Positions 1-11,649 of a stretch of 64,000 nt of DNA are shown in pieces. Below the pieces are notes generated by a model. The model worked only from the letters and a program-made list of their open reading frames with translations. It was not told the origin of the DNA and did not search any database. Both the position numbers and the translations under genes were made by a program. This DNA comes from Mortierella alpina (taxonomy: Eukaryota > Mortierellomycota > Mortierellomycetes > Mortierellales > Mortierellaceae): assembly GCA_029449245.1 (NCBI GenBank), contig JANATF010000004.1:1054001-1118000 (forward strand). The letters run 5' to 3'. Position 1 is the first letter of the stretch; every line of letters starts with the position of its first letter.

Positions 1-892
1 GAGGTTGGTGAAGGAGTCGGCGAGGGGTATGCCAAATAACAGCTCTCACTTGACGGCGAAAGAGCGCAGATAGCTAATTTTTTTTCCATCAAAATAGCAA
101 TAACGGCATGTTAGGTCTTTCCTCTCGTGACAACAAACAACCGAAACTATGCCCGTGGTCAGAGTCCGCCTACCATGCGGATTAGGACTTGTTTCGATGG
201 TATGAAGAAGCTTCATGTTGCTGATATCGTAGACGTAAATCTGGTCCTCAAGAACAACGATGAGTCGCTTCCTGTTGAGCTTCACTGATAGAATCGACGT
301 CGGGAATGTGAGCTCGCAGATGGTGGACTGACGCTGAAAGAGTATATAAAAACGTATAAGACAAGGTGGCGTTAGGAAATCGCTGCGGTAGGACCATCGC
401 GCCTAGCCAAGAAACGGTATTCCAGCAGTTGATACCTTTGTGTTGATAATCTGGAGCCTCCTGGGTGAAGATACGGGTTGATCGCCAGCCCCTACAATAG
501 CCACCAGAGACGTACAGAACAGCATCTCGACGATGCCTATAGAGCTATCCGCTAAAGTGAGAGAGCCAAACAAAACAAGCAAAGAAGTGAGGAAATTGCA
601 TGGTCGAAAGCATGGCGAGAGAAACACCGGAGGGACCCAGCACTTACATTTGGAGTAGCATTTTCCGAAGGGGTCGCAGTTGTAAATCTTGAAACCATTC
701 TTGGTTCCGACCGAGATGCAGCTGACATGTGGGCAATTGGGTGTAAAGGAAACGGTGCCAAGAGGAACGACCTCGTTAGCTTCGATGACTCTTGCGAACC
801 ATGCACTCTTCCTGCACTGCAGCGAGTACATGCCTGAAATCCTGATTGAAGTTGATGAAGTGCAGCTCGCTTCCTTTCACGCTGACGTTCAT
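1..892 (-). CDS. Atg18-family PROPPIN (WIPI-like phosphoinositide-binding WD-repeat protein), C-terminus beyond window
   Basis: This is a beta-propeller protein of the Atg18/Atg21/Hsv2 family, which binds PI3P and PI(3,5)P2 on autophagic and vacuolar membranes. Exons are 892-834, 721-648, 551-436, 333-174 and 73 to beyond 1. Joined, they give the family N-terminus: an FNQDFSCISVGT segment, then [10 protein letters not shown], then [20 protein letters not shown], then a blade with [12 protein letters not shown] and [18 protein letters not shown]. The lipid-binding FRRG/LRRG loop lies further downstream, outside the window. The start is the ATG at 892, immediately before the blade-1 motif. Intron 1 (833-722) has a GC donor and AG acceptor; no GT donor restores the conserved SCISVGT join. 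Introns are 96-112 nt. Which PROPPIN paralogue this is cannot be decided from the N-terminal part alone. Confidence 0.9.
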
Positions 893-2053
893 GTGGACTA
901 TCCTGTGGGTGGTACCAAGTGGGTGTATGGTTGTAAAGTGCGGGAGGGCGTGTGTGTGAAGGTGTGTGTGAAGCTTCGAGAGCAGCGAGCAACGAGGATG
1001 AATGTCACGCGTCGGGACTCGATATCACCTGACTAGATGAGTTGCCGCGCGAAAAGTGGGGCTGAACCTGACCTAGACCGCCTTTTGGGGTGGAAGGGCT
1101 CACACACAGCGCTGGAGCTGTTCTGCGACAAGAGAATACGGCGCATGACATCTGTAGATTTGAGCACGTTATACAGGGTAGCCCGGCGCGCCAGACTCCG
1201 ATTGGCGTGAGAGTCTTGAAGGCGCCCGCTTCTAATCATAAACCCGAGACGTTACACGCTCGGGCCGTTGCTATGGAGGGAGCATGCTATGATTGGCGTA
1301 GCCATACAGATTAATTCACCAAGCCTGTCGTACACTTTAAAGGCACATGCGATGGTGGCAGTGGGATGAATTATTCATAAGATATCTTCTTGGGCATTGA
1401 ACGAGATGCTCGGGCCATTGAGAGGTGAGGTCGACTTGACACATTCCTCGGTCCATCCTCGGAGGTTAGTCTAGAGTGTTTGGATTTGTGCCACAAAGAG
1501 AGATGTTCCATTTCAACAAAAGACCAACGAAGTTTGATAGAAAACGCTGCAGGCAAAGGGGCTGGGCAAAGCAGAACGTTAGTGATTGTATAGGAGCATG
1601 CAGTTGCGGTAGGAGACATGTGCGCTATACAGATGGCAATCAGAGGGCATCAATCGGGATCGAGATCGAGTAGAGGTGGTCGGGGCCAAGACTTTTGTGC
1701 ATGAGTGTGTGCAGAGGACCATCAGAGACCATACTTCAGCTGTGGGAGAAGAGAGTGCACGAGGACAAAGTTTGGGGTGTCCAGACTTTGTCTTGTTTCC
1801 ACCCCACCAACACGGAATACACGAGTACACTTGCAGCCATGAGCCGTGATTGGCTGCTGCCATCTTTGCCCCCCCTGGCTGTTGAGCATCACTATTTCAA
1901 CGCCCCTGCCCTTCACCTCCTCTTCCTCTTCCTCTGTTGACCTTCCACACCTGCCCTCCGCTGCCCCCTGCTGCTCTTCTTCCTCTTCTTCCTTATACCA
2001 CCCGCCCTCGAACCGCACCATCCCACCGCACGGCCTCATCTGCCTCACCCGCA
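893..2053. promoter_or_regulatory. Divergent intergenic region between the PROPPIN and acyl-CoA synthetase genes
   Basis: This stretch of about 1.16 kb separates two divergently transcribed genes and must hold both promoters. The last 150 bases before the acyl-CoA synthetase ATG are strongly CT-rich, as seen upstream of several genes here, which fits a 5' UTR or initiator region. No convincing gene, tRNA or TATA box was seen; the short open frames carry no recognisable protein. Confidence 0.5.
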
Positions 2054-4509
2054 ATGGCTACTCAAATGTACTCGGTCGTCGTCCCTAACAGCCCCGACAT
2101 TCCCGGCGAAGGCAAGCCTCGCCGCAGCGTGCTTTGCCCAGACAAGCTCCTCGAGAACTATCCCTCAGTGAAAGCAGGCTCAACAATCACGACCTTGTAC
2201 GAGAACTTTCAGGAGGGCGTTCTCCGTTCCGGTAAGGTTGCTTTCTCACGACACAATGTCACCTGCTACAAGGTCAAGCTTCTTACCGTTTCTCTACGAA
2301 TGTAGACGGGGCCGACTTTTTGGGCCATCGTCCCATTGTGAATGATGAACCTCAGGCCTATGAGTGGCAGTCGTACGTCAATGTCAGCAAGCGTGTTACG
2401 CACTTTGGTGCAGGCCTGGCTCATCTCGGCCTGTCTCCTAAACAGAACTTTGGAATTTTCTCTATCAACCGGCCTGAGTGGGTAGGTGAAGCTTTACATT
2501 CTGACGAGGAAACGCAGAGTCTACGTTTGCGATAACTGACAGTTCTTTCTATGCGCTATCGTCGTTATATAGACCATGAGCGAGCTCGCTGGCTATATGC
2601 ACAACTACACCAGTGTCCCACTCTACGATACATTGGGTGTCGCTGCGATCGAGTATATTGTTAACCAGACTGAGATGCAGATCATCATCGCCTCATCCGA
2701 CAAAGCCTCCATCATCCTCCACATGAAATCAGCACTTCCCAGCGTTCAGACGATTGTCGTCATGGGAGAACTGACTGACGCTCTCGTCGCAGAGGGTAAG
2801 GAGCTCAGCGTCAATATTGTCTCTTGGACCGATGTCGAAAAGAGCGGTCTCGAGCGTCCTGTCGAAGCCGTGCACCCCACAGCCGAGGATATCGCCACCA
2901 TCTGCTACACATCTGGAACCACTGGAACGCCAAAGTAAGTCAGGAACGTTGCATGGTGAGTCTCCGCGGTTCGGATCAATTACAGTCTACTCACGCACAT
3001 GCATCGTTTACCATGAAATACGTAGAGGTGCCATTTTGACCCACAAGAACTTTATTGCCACTATCGCTTCATTCCACATGATGGCAAAGCACGGCAAGTT
3101 CTTCATTCCCTCGCCTGCCGACACGCATGTGTCCTATTTGCCCCTTGCCCACGTCTTTGAGCGCCTCTGCCAGGCCGTCATGATCTCGGGCGCTGCGCGT
3201 ATTGGCTACTACCAGGGAGATACTTTGAAGCTGCTGGATGATGTTGCCATCCTGCACCCCACCATCTTTGCCTCCGTTCCTCGTCTCTTTAATCGCATCT
3301 ACGACAAGGTGCTGGCAGGCGTAAAGGCAAAGGGTGGTATCGCAGCCTTCCTATTTAACCGCGCTTACAATGCCAAGAAAGCCAACTTGCGAAAGGGTGT
3401 GCTTGAGCATGCGCTCTGGGACAAGCTGGTGTTTGGAGCAATTCGCGCCCGCTTGGGAGGCAGGGTTAAGCACATTGTATCAGGATCAGCCCCCATCTCT
3501 CCTGATGTGATGGATTTCCTCCGCATCTGCTTTAGCGCTGATGTGTATGAGGGATACGGTCAGACGGAACAGGCAGCCGGACTAAGCATGAGCTACCGCG
3601 GTGATTTGACTCCAGGACAGGTTGGCCCACCTCAGCTGTGCACAGAGGTCAAGCTGAAGGACATCCCTAGTATGAACTATAGCAGCGAGGACAAGCCTTT
3701 CCCTCGTGGAGAGATTATGCTTCGCGGAAACTCGGTGTTCAAGGGCTACTACAAAGCACAAAAGCAGACTGAAGAAACATTAGATGCTGACGGCTGGTCA
3801 AGGTTAGGAATCTTCTTTTTTGTGTTTGATGTGGGGATGTTTAACAAGCCTAGCCCTGCTGAAATCCCTACCCACTATCTTCGTTTTGTCTCGGCTTACT
3901 CCATAATCATAGCACCGGAGATGTTGGACAGTGGGATGCTCAAGGTCGTCTGGTGGTCATTGATCGCGTCAAGAACATTTTCAAGTTGGCGCAAGGAGAA
4001 TATATCGCGCCGGAAAAGATCGAGGCTGTCCTCGCCAAGCACTTCCTCGTTGCTCAGATTTTCGTATATGGACATTCGCTCCAGGCCACCATTGTCGCAG
4101 TGGTTGTCCCCGACGCTGAGACACTTAAGCTGTGGGCTAAAGAAAACAATCTGGGCGACAAGTCATACGAAGAGTTGTGCGCTCTCCCTCAGCTTCGCAC
4201 AACCCTTCAGAAGGAGCTGGTCACTTTTGGCAAAGAGTCGGATTTGAAGGGCTTTGAGATTCCCAAGAACATCCATGTTATTTCTGAACAGTTTTCGATC
4301 GAAAATGATCTCTTGGTAAGTGTGATTCCGAGTACGAGCCATTATGTGCAAGGACATGCGCGTGTCGGAAACTAACTTTGTACTTTTCTACTTTACTCTC
4401 CAACATCTTCTCTTGTCGCGTATAGACCCCTACGTTCAAGCTGAAGAGACATGCTGCCAAGGAGAAGTATAACGCCGAGATTGATCGCATGTATGCTGAG
4501 ATTGCTTAA
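2054..4509 (+). CDS. Long-chain acyl-CoA synthetase (AMP-forming; FAA/LACS type)
   Basis: The enzyme activates long-chain fatty acids to acyl-CoA with ATP through an acyl-adenylate, feeding lipid synthesis, beta-oxidation and remodelling. Exons are 2054-2231, 2306-2481, 2573-2934, 3026-3802, 3913-4315 and 4426-4509, giving 659 residues, within the family's usual 650-700. The AMP/ATP-binding signature YTSGTTGTPKGAILTHKN spans the exon 3/4 junction. Downstream are GYGQTEQAAG, the TGDVG motif and the fatty-acyl-CoA-synthetase signature RVKNIFKLAQGEYIAPE. All splice junctions preserve frame, and the conserved motifs at exons 2/3 (NRPEW-TMSELAGYM) and 4/5 (WS-STGDVG) confirm them. The ATG at 2054 follows a CT-rich leader. 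No N-terminal membrane segment is obvious. An AATAAA-like A-rich stretch overlaps the stop. Confidence 0.95.
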
Positions 4510-4700
4510 TAAAATAAACCACGACATCTTTGCTCAATATAATATCTCAGCTCTCGATCCCGCACTTCAAGAGTGACCTATCGTTGATTGTGTGTTCTGT
4601 GGCTTTGCCCGCGCCTTGCTATTCAGTTCTCAACGTCTCGCTCTACTCTCAATCTCTCTTCTCTCTCTCTCGACACTCCAACCCCATCCACACTGTACAC

Positions 4701-6666
4701 ATGACTCGAAGACAAAGGAGACAAATGGCAGCCCTCTATAGAGCAGAGCAACGCCAGCTGCTTGAGACATCCACGCCCGAAGCATCTGCTTCCACGCAGC
4801 CAGAGACGCAGCCGCCGAAATCCAAGAACAAGAGTCTCGTGACAAGGACGCCCGTAGCATCCACCACGCAGCCAGACACACAGACACACACAGACACACA
4901 GCCGCCGAAGCTCAAGAGAAAGGATTGTCTCGTGTCTGAAGAGCTGGACGCCACAGGACAGATGCAGGACATGCTGAACAACACCATCGGAATCCCGTTT
5001 CCCCTGTACAAGCCCGCAGCAGCTGTACCAGACCAAAGGGGATCCACAGCTTGGACTCGTAAGCCAACCATATATCGCGCATGACCCTGGCAACTGAACA
5101 TCAGTGAACTGAGTATTAATCAACCGACCCTCGTTTCGCTGCCTTTGTTTAGCACCATTGCTGCTTGACGCGGACCCGCCAGTGTCACTGAACATTCCCA
5201 AGTCTATGCGTGTCTCTCTGATGGGAGGCCGTCCGTTCTTGGTATACAACAAAGTCTCGAACAAGGTTATGGGCGAATGCATATTTCGGGCCATCATCCA
5301 TGTCCTCACCAGCCATGGAAACGTTTATATGACCAAGGAGGTCTTCATGCACCAATACCGGACGTGCTTTGGGTGTCCCGCGTTCAACGGCCAGCCCCTG
5401 GCTTACGACGACGGCTTGCTAGATGCCAGGATAATCAAGAAGTTTGTGGATCTGGCTACCATTCGCAAGAGGAACTGGTATAGGTTGAAGCCCGCGTACA
5501 TCCAAATGTATACCACGTTACCGGCCGATACAAGTGCTTTCCTTTCTGAGGAAAATCTGGACGCGATGCCATCCAATTCGCCTCTGGATCCCACTGTCGT
5601 CAAACAGATGGTTAGAGACGCGGAAAGTAGCTTTATCAACTTGGCTATGCGCTATTCGGCATTCTGTCCATCGGACTTTGACGCCGGCCTCCCCTTCCAA
5701 GATATGCGGAGATTCTTGCCCATATTTTATATGGATCTGCACCCTCAGCCTGCTTTGCCAGACGGCTTGCCTCCGTGTTTCGAGAGGATGGACCTGGATA
5801 CATTCAACAGTCTTCTTGTGTCAGCAATAGTCGACTCAAAACATAGCCCAAAATCGGCCCGAATTGCCCGAAGGAGACTAGAAAGGAACTGCCAAGTTGT
5901 CTTGGAGGTTCTGGAGGCTGACAGGCAGACAGAGCTGGAAGCATATTGGGGTCCCATGGAGCCATTTAAACCAACGACGGCACCGCGACTCACTCCTCCG
6001 CCGCCTCCTTCAACACCTCCTCAGAACTCTGTTCCACCGCCACCACCACCACCTTCAAGCCTGGACTATCCAATGATGCCAAAGCCCATGTCACCGGTCG
6101 CTATTTCGGACGATGAAGGCGATGCGATGGATTTGGAAGAGCCGGGCCCTTTCACATCAGGTAATGGCACCAACCGCCACGATGTGCAAAGCGTTTCCTC
6201 TGGATCGGAGCCAACCTCTCCAGCATCAAGGGCGATGCCAACACCAGCCAATGTAGCCAGCCAAAGGATATCTCGATCGGCGCCAAGAGTGAGGACAAGG
6301 AAAGTGAGGCAGGAACGTTTCGTACCCTATCATGCAGCGACGAGCCGAGATCTGGCAGTGAGAAACCGAGCTTCGGCATTGGAGCCTCGCATGGACGACG
6401 CACTTAGTGGTCCACTGCCTGTCCCTCTATTGCCTTCGCTCGAGACGCTGAGTCTAGAGCCTTTGAGACAAAGAAGAGCGGTCATTCTAAGTGGGCCAAG
6501 ACTCCCCAGGACGGAGGGTGGAAACCCAGTGCCGGCACTGGCCCCAGGGCTACCCCAGAGTCGTACCGAGATCTTGAAGAGGCGCCGTGAGGCCCTTGAC
6601 AAGATCCTCGAGTACGCCTGGCGATTGCCCATGAAGATAGCAGGGCCTGCGGAGCGATTGAGCTAG
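4701..6666 (+). CDS. Unrecognised proline-rich, low-complexity protein
   Basis: I do not recognise this family. Two exons (4701-5058 and 5153-6666, intron 94 nt) give 623 residues. The N-terminus is basic, then shows a repeated TQPETQPPK / TQPDTQTHTDTQPPK pattern encoded by a CAGACACA-type repeat. Exon 2 opens with an apparently globular part of about 250 residues, rich in aromatic residues and cysteine (GGRPFLVYNKV, CFGCPAFNGQPL, YIQMYTTLPAD). A polyproline tract follows, and then a serine/arginine/proline-rich tail with acidic patches (DDEGDAMDLEE), consistent with a disordered and possibly nuclear protein. The start at 4701 is the first ATG after a CT-rich leader; the same frame is open a little further upstream. 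It is likely expressed because the intron has good splice sites and restores one long frame. Confidence 0.7.
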
Positions 6667-7238
6667 AGCAATTGACTCTCAGCCTCTTTTGTCACCTGCA
6701 GGCTGGTTGCCAGTCTTCAGGGTTGCAGTGTAGGTGCTGGTCTTCGCGCCCCTCTTGGGGACAATCTTTGCGCCTTCCTTTGCTTGATTGCTTTTTCTTT
6801 TTTGCTGTAGCGCAGGCGACGGCCAGTGACTGCGCCAGCTGGTCCTTCATATGTAACTCATAGTCAGAAAATAATAGTACACACATCCTTTACCCTCGAT
6901 TTCATGGTAATCATCACTCGTGAAATGGAGGTCAGATGGCAGGAACAGGAGTCAGCGCAAGGACCTGAACACCGCCGTCTGACGTAGTTGAATAATGGCG
7001 GCGCTTCAGCAGATTGCAGATGCGCTGCAAACACACATGGGTGCCTGTATCAACTCAGAGACGACCCCCTGCCACCTTGCCACCACCGCAATCAATGCAA
7101 CGCGACCTCTGAATGAAGGAGGCGACAGCACTCTTTAATAGCTATTTCACTGGCTCAGCAACCCTTTTCAAAGCCCTTTCCCAAGCCCTTTCTCCAGCCC
7201 TTTCCCATACTGACGGCCCTATATTGTTGTTTTGTTAG
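6667..7238. other. Unresolved stretch: 5' end of the DDRGK1-like gene and protein-like pieces on both strands
   Basis: The first exon of the downstream DDRGK1-like gene must lie here, because the acceptor at 7238 opens a phase-0 exon with no ATG close by. One option starts at an ATG in 7020-7022 and splices at a GTATCA donor near 7047; an ATG at 6995 opens 48 codons ending in TAA. On the minus strand 6717-6916 also reads protein-like, with lysine-rich pieces and plausible splice sites, but no family is recognisable. A run of AGCCCTTTC-like repeats (about 7171-7206) forms the pyrimidine tract before the acceptor. Confidence 0.35.
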
Positions 7239-8661
7239 GCACAACTGAACCCTATCGTCTACATCCCACCGACGGTGCTCGTGCTTGCCATCGTCGGTAT
7301 TCTCAGCTTCCGCTATCTGGACGCCATTCAACTCCAATGGCAAGATCTCTGTTCGCGACTGCGTGGCGGTGGTGCTGGTGCTGTTGATCCAGGACTCGAG
7401 GATTTTGAAGACGACGAACTTCTTTTGGATTTGGAGTTTGACGAGAACGGGGAGCCCATTCAGGATGAGGATGATGGCGACCAGCAGGGCGAGAGCACCG
7501 CACACGTAGAGCCACAAGGATCGACCACCTCTGCAAGGTTGAGGATGCATCATGAGATGGTACAGCAGATGCGTGCCCGTGCAGGGTTTGCACCAGAACC
7601 GTTCCCGGGCGATATGGAGGATGGACAGGGGGACGGAGAGGCAGATGATGACGAGGAGGGGGAGGAAGGAGGAGAAGACGATGGAGGGGTTGGATCTTCT
7701 ACAGGCATTAGAGGAACACCCACCGCTGCCCGAATCAGGCGGATCGGGAAAAAAAAGGCGGAACGACTTCAACGAAGAGAACAGATGCGGGCATACCATG
7801 AGGTAATTTGTCCGCGATTATTTTTCAAGTTCATGCCCCCCCCCCCCCACTGAAGAAATTTCCTACACTAACAGCAAGGAACATCTTGGGGGCCTCACTA
7901 GTTTATGGAGATGCAACGCGCGGAACGTCGTCAGCAGGAGGAGATGTTCAAGATGCAGGATGCCGCCCAGCAGGAGGAACGCCAACGCAAGCGTGCCGAA
8001 CAGCTTGAAAAGGATCGGAAGCGCAAGGAGCAGCTCAAACAGAAGGAGGCAAAAGACACGGAATCTCGCCTGAAGCGCATCCAGACCGAGAAACTCCAAG
8101 AAGAAAAGGCTCGAAAGGAACTTCGAGCATATATCCAGGTACCCATTCTTTACTTTTGCGTTTTGGAGGAAAAATTCTTGACCAACAAACGCACCCTCGT
8201 ACCCTCTTATTCACACTGACGCTGAACGGTGTGAACAAAACAACGATTAGTGTGTTCGATCGTTTCAGTTATCAGATCTCGCCCAACGTTTAGGCAGGAC
8301 TGAGGCGCAACTGCTTAAAGATCTAGCATGCATTGCGGAGGAGACCGATCTGCTGGCTGCTCATGTGGACATTAGGACTGTACCTAGGATCTCCTTAGCG
8401 TCAAGCATGACCGCACCCACATCGCCGTCTCTATCGTCCTCCTTACAATCATCATCACCAGAGTCGTCGAGGCCGCATCTTTTAGTGCTGCGCGACCCGG
8501 CAACGGATCGATACGTTATTTTGGAGCAAGCGCAGCTAGAGTCATTCGCGCAGGTCGTGAAAGAGCAGGGAAGGATCAGTAAACAGGAACTGAGCACCGC
8601 CAGCGAGACTATTTTTCATCGAGCATCTTCATCGCCCTCGCCATCGCCTTCAATAAACTAG
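7239..8661 (+). CDS. DDRGK domain-containing protein 1 (UFBP1)-like, first exon unresolved
   Basis: DDRGK1/UFBP1 is an ER-anchored adaptor of the UFM1 ligase UFL1, used in ribosome UFMylation and ER-phagy. Exons 7239-7802, 7902-8138 and 8269-8661 join in frame to 397 residues, plus a short unresolved first exon. In order, the sequence shows a single N-terminal membrane segment (IPPTVLVLAIVGILSF), an acidic region, a long charged coiled coil (RKRAEQLEKDRKRKEQL) and a C-terminal winged-helix-like part. That last part reads LSDLAQRLGRTEAQLLKDL and later RYVILEQAQLESFA with QGRISKQELS, matching the end of animal DDRGK1. The literal DDRGK motif is replaced by DPATDRY, and a serine-rich insert precedes it. 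An acidic segment rich in E, D and L after the membrane helix could serve as a UFM1-interacting motif, which is inference. UFMylation genes are missing from most fungi, so this retention is notable. Confidence 0.75.
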
Positions 8662-8786
8662 AATGAGTGCTGAAATACAGCGCGCTTTTTTTTTCGCCCA
8701 GAATAGGAGGATTTTACCAAGCAGAGAAGCAATCATGTATTGGGAGTTTCTTGGCAACCTGCTCTGGAGTATGTCGATTCACTATT

Positions 8787-10604
8787 TTACTGGGAATGAC
8801 GATGAGGATCTTGATTTTCACCATGGATACACGTCTCGATGCTCTTGAACCATTCGTCCTGGAGAATCTCTTCAATGGTGATCCTCGTTTCTGGACTCGG
8901 GTCCATAATACGCTTCATCAGCGTACGACATCCTTGAGGCAGCCTCTCGAAGGGACGATAATTATTAACGGCGCGCATGTCCAGGAAATGTTGATAATTT
9001 GGATCCTCGGTGGTGGCAGCTCTGAAGGGAATGCCCTGGTAGACCATACAGTAATAGACAATACCACAAGCCCAGACATCCACCCGTCGAGCATCATATT
9101 CCTTGCTCTTGAACTCCTCGGGCGCAATGTAGGGCTCAGATCCACAGAGACCTTTGGACAGGTGAGCCGACTTTTCCCAACACATCCGGAACACATCTGA
9201 GACTCCAAAGTCCGTGATCTTGAGTCGACCCTTACCGTCCAGAAGAAGGTTCTCAGGTTTGATGTCTCTGTGGGCGACACCCATGGAGTGCAAGTACGCA
9301 ACTCCCAAGATCAGCTGTTTGAAGAAACAGTCAACCTCCGTCCTCGACATGCGGCCATGCTTGATGGCATTGTACAGGTCACCGCCGCTGCAATATTCCT
9401 ATCGCATGGGAAGACACAAGGAGTGAAAACAAGGTCAGTCTTTCTGCAGACACAAGAAAAAAACCAGGGACGGGAGAACAGGTGAGCATGCCTGAATGTG
9501 GCATGCCGCAAACATTGCTGCATATCATGCAGAAAATAACATCACCCCCTCTGCCCCTCTTTCCTTTCCCCTAAATGCCATCTGATGATTGTGAAAAATG
9601 GCGAAATGGGTGCTAGTCGATAGTGACACAACAGGAAGAGATAGCCCTCGACAGATAGAACAGCTGTCTATCGGTCTAATGCCATCATCCTGGCCGCGCT
9701 CCACGTGGAAGAGAGGGGGGGAGTAGAGGAGATTGTCGTTTTTCGGACACTTCAATTGATAAGAGGCTGTAAAAAGTCCAATGGTGGAAGATATGAACGA
9801 TAAAAGAGGGTACAAACTTACCATCACCTCGCACCAGTGTTGCTGTTCATCCTGTACAAGATCAACGGTCTCGACCACGTTTTCGTGATGCAACGTCGAC
9901 GAGATACAGAATTCGGACATGAGCTTCTTGACGTACTCCTTTTCGGTCTCGTTCTTTCTGCGTTTCCGGAACTCCTTGACTGCAAACAGCTTTTCCGTAG
10001 GGACATCCTCGTGCGACGAGAGTTTGTGAGCCAGTCGCACGACCGCGGTGGCACCCTGTCCAATATTACCCTTGTCGCAGATGCCGTACTTTTTGAGCAG
10101 TGTGCAATCAATCTTCTTATGGGCTTCACTTCGGTCGCTTCCCGTGGACTGGCGACCCAGAACATTCACAAAGTTGAAGACGTTCTTTTTCTCTACTGGA
10201 CTGGCATTCGTCAAGAGAAACGGATCTTCCTCGACGATAGCGGGGCTTCCTTGATCGGCGTGAGACGATTGAGATCCTGTCATTGAGCTGGATGGTTTGG
10301 AGTCGTGGTGAAAAATCTTGTAGATCAAGGTCTGCTTCTTATGTGGAACCGTTAACGGCGAAGGTTTGCTGCTGGGCGCGCGACAAAGACTTGCTTGGGA
10401 GTCGCTCAAGCCAGTGGGTAAGGAGTCGGAAGAGTCCATCGTGGGGACTTGCCGAAGGGTGTTCCAATGCTCGTCGGGGTGGAGGAAGTGGGGAGGTTTC
10501 GAGGAGCCGTTGGTTCCGTTGCTATGGAGAGGCGATTTTTCGGGGCGTCTTCGGACGTTGACTTCCATGCCAGGAGCCCAGTAATCGGTTGAAAAGGTGA
10601 CCAT
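8787..10604 (-). CDS. Ser/Thr protein kinase of the fungal HAL/SAT4 (NPR/HAL5) family
   Basis: This protein kinase resembles yeast Sat4/Hal4 and Hal5, which regulate plasma-membrane nutrient and potassium transporters. Exons are 10604-9822 and 9398-8787 (intron 423 nt, the longest coding intron here), giving 464 residues. About 180 low-complexity N-terminal residues precede the kinase domain. Visible motifs are the glycine loop GNIGQGATAVVRL, the VAIK-type lysine in LFAVKEF, the catalytic loop HRDIKPENLLLD, DFGVSD, and the APE motif in EPYIAPEEF. The HAL-type sequences FRMCWEKSAHLSKGLCGS and RRVDVWACGIVYYCM support the subfamily. The long intron contains no alternative coding exon that I could identify. 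All catalytic residues are present, so it should be active. The precise target transporter is not predictable from sequence. Confidence 0.88.
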
Positions 10605-11649
10605 TGTTAGAAGTGTGTGTTGAGTTGAAGGCTGGTGGATAAAAGAAAGCGGTGTGATAAGAATATACAGAGGAAGGTGGAGGGTTTATGAACAGGCTGA
10701 TTGACGATAACGAGCAGTAGTGTCGGCGATGTACAGGAGGTGTTGTTACAGAGAGAGGGAGGAAGAAAGACTAGCGAGCGAAGCAAGTAAAGACGCACAG
10801 GAAGAAGTAGTGCAGAGAAGAAGAAGGTTGGCAAGAATAGTGACAAGTGCTTCGTGCGTCGAGTGAAAGGTATGGACGAAGCTACACCGCCGTCCGCGTG
10901 TACGTCAAGAGAACTGACTGACTGACTGAACTGACTGACTGACTGACGGTCGAGCTGACTGAGCAGCGTAAGAGCGAATCAACAAAACAGGGTGAGATTG
11001 AAATGGGGATTCGGAATGGGCAAGACGAGAAGAGAGAAATGCAAACAGGGAGAAAAGGGTCTCACTTTATATGCCCTCACAGCATGTGGACAGGCTGAAT
11101 TTCTCAGACTCTTCGAGAACTTGATTTCGCATCACAGCTGTGCGCCTTTTTTCGTTTCCCTTCTCTCGCTGACTGATCAGCCTGTAAGCACTGCTGGCCA
11201 TTCACATCTCCTCCCCCCTCCTTGTCCCCGTTGACTACCTTCCTTGCCTCCCTTCAGACCACCAAATTCACAACTAGCCAAGAATGGCGGTCACCGCCGG
11301 AAAAACGATATAAAAAAACTCCCCTTTCTCCCTAGCTTCTCTATAGCGCCATTTCGCTTTACATCATTGTTTAGGGTGATCGACGGGGCTCAAGGTTGAA
11401 CAAGAATATCACGAAAAACACATTTCAAGCGATTTGCACTGCGATGATGAAGACCCGTCGTCAACCGAGAAGGGCCCTTCTCTCTGCATAAACCGTCCCT
11501 GGGGTAAACTGCCGCAGCCAGAGCCTTCGCATTGGCTCTTGGCGCCGGGGCCACCTGCTCACGCAACGTGATTTGTCAGCTTTCTCGTGCGCTTTTTTTT
11601 TTTGGCCTCGTCTTTCAAATCATATCGTAAGAAAGGGAATATTTGCTAC
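10605..11649. other. Intergenic region upstream of the HAL-type kinase gene
   Basis: About 1 kb lies between the kinase start (10604, minus) and the end of the Lnt-like gene (11650, minus). The first 250 bases are GA-rich on the plus strand (CT-rich on the transcribed strand), which is the kinase leader. It contains the ACTG repeat listed separately. A pyrimidine-rich patch with a T-run occurs near 11580-11600. No gene is supported. Confidence 0.5.
10913..10947. repeat. Interrupted (ACTG)n microsatellite
   Basis: Tandem ACTG units run from 10913 to 10928 and resume at 10931-10947, separated by two A bases. The tract lies in the presumed promoter or leader region of the minus-strand kinase gene. 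Confidence 0.85.

Noticed and set aside
4623-5309. Minus-strand frame of about 228 codons
   Set aside because: It is antisense to the orphan gene and to its leader, with composition explained by the CT-rich and CAGACACA-type DNA.
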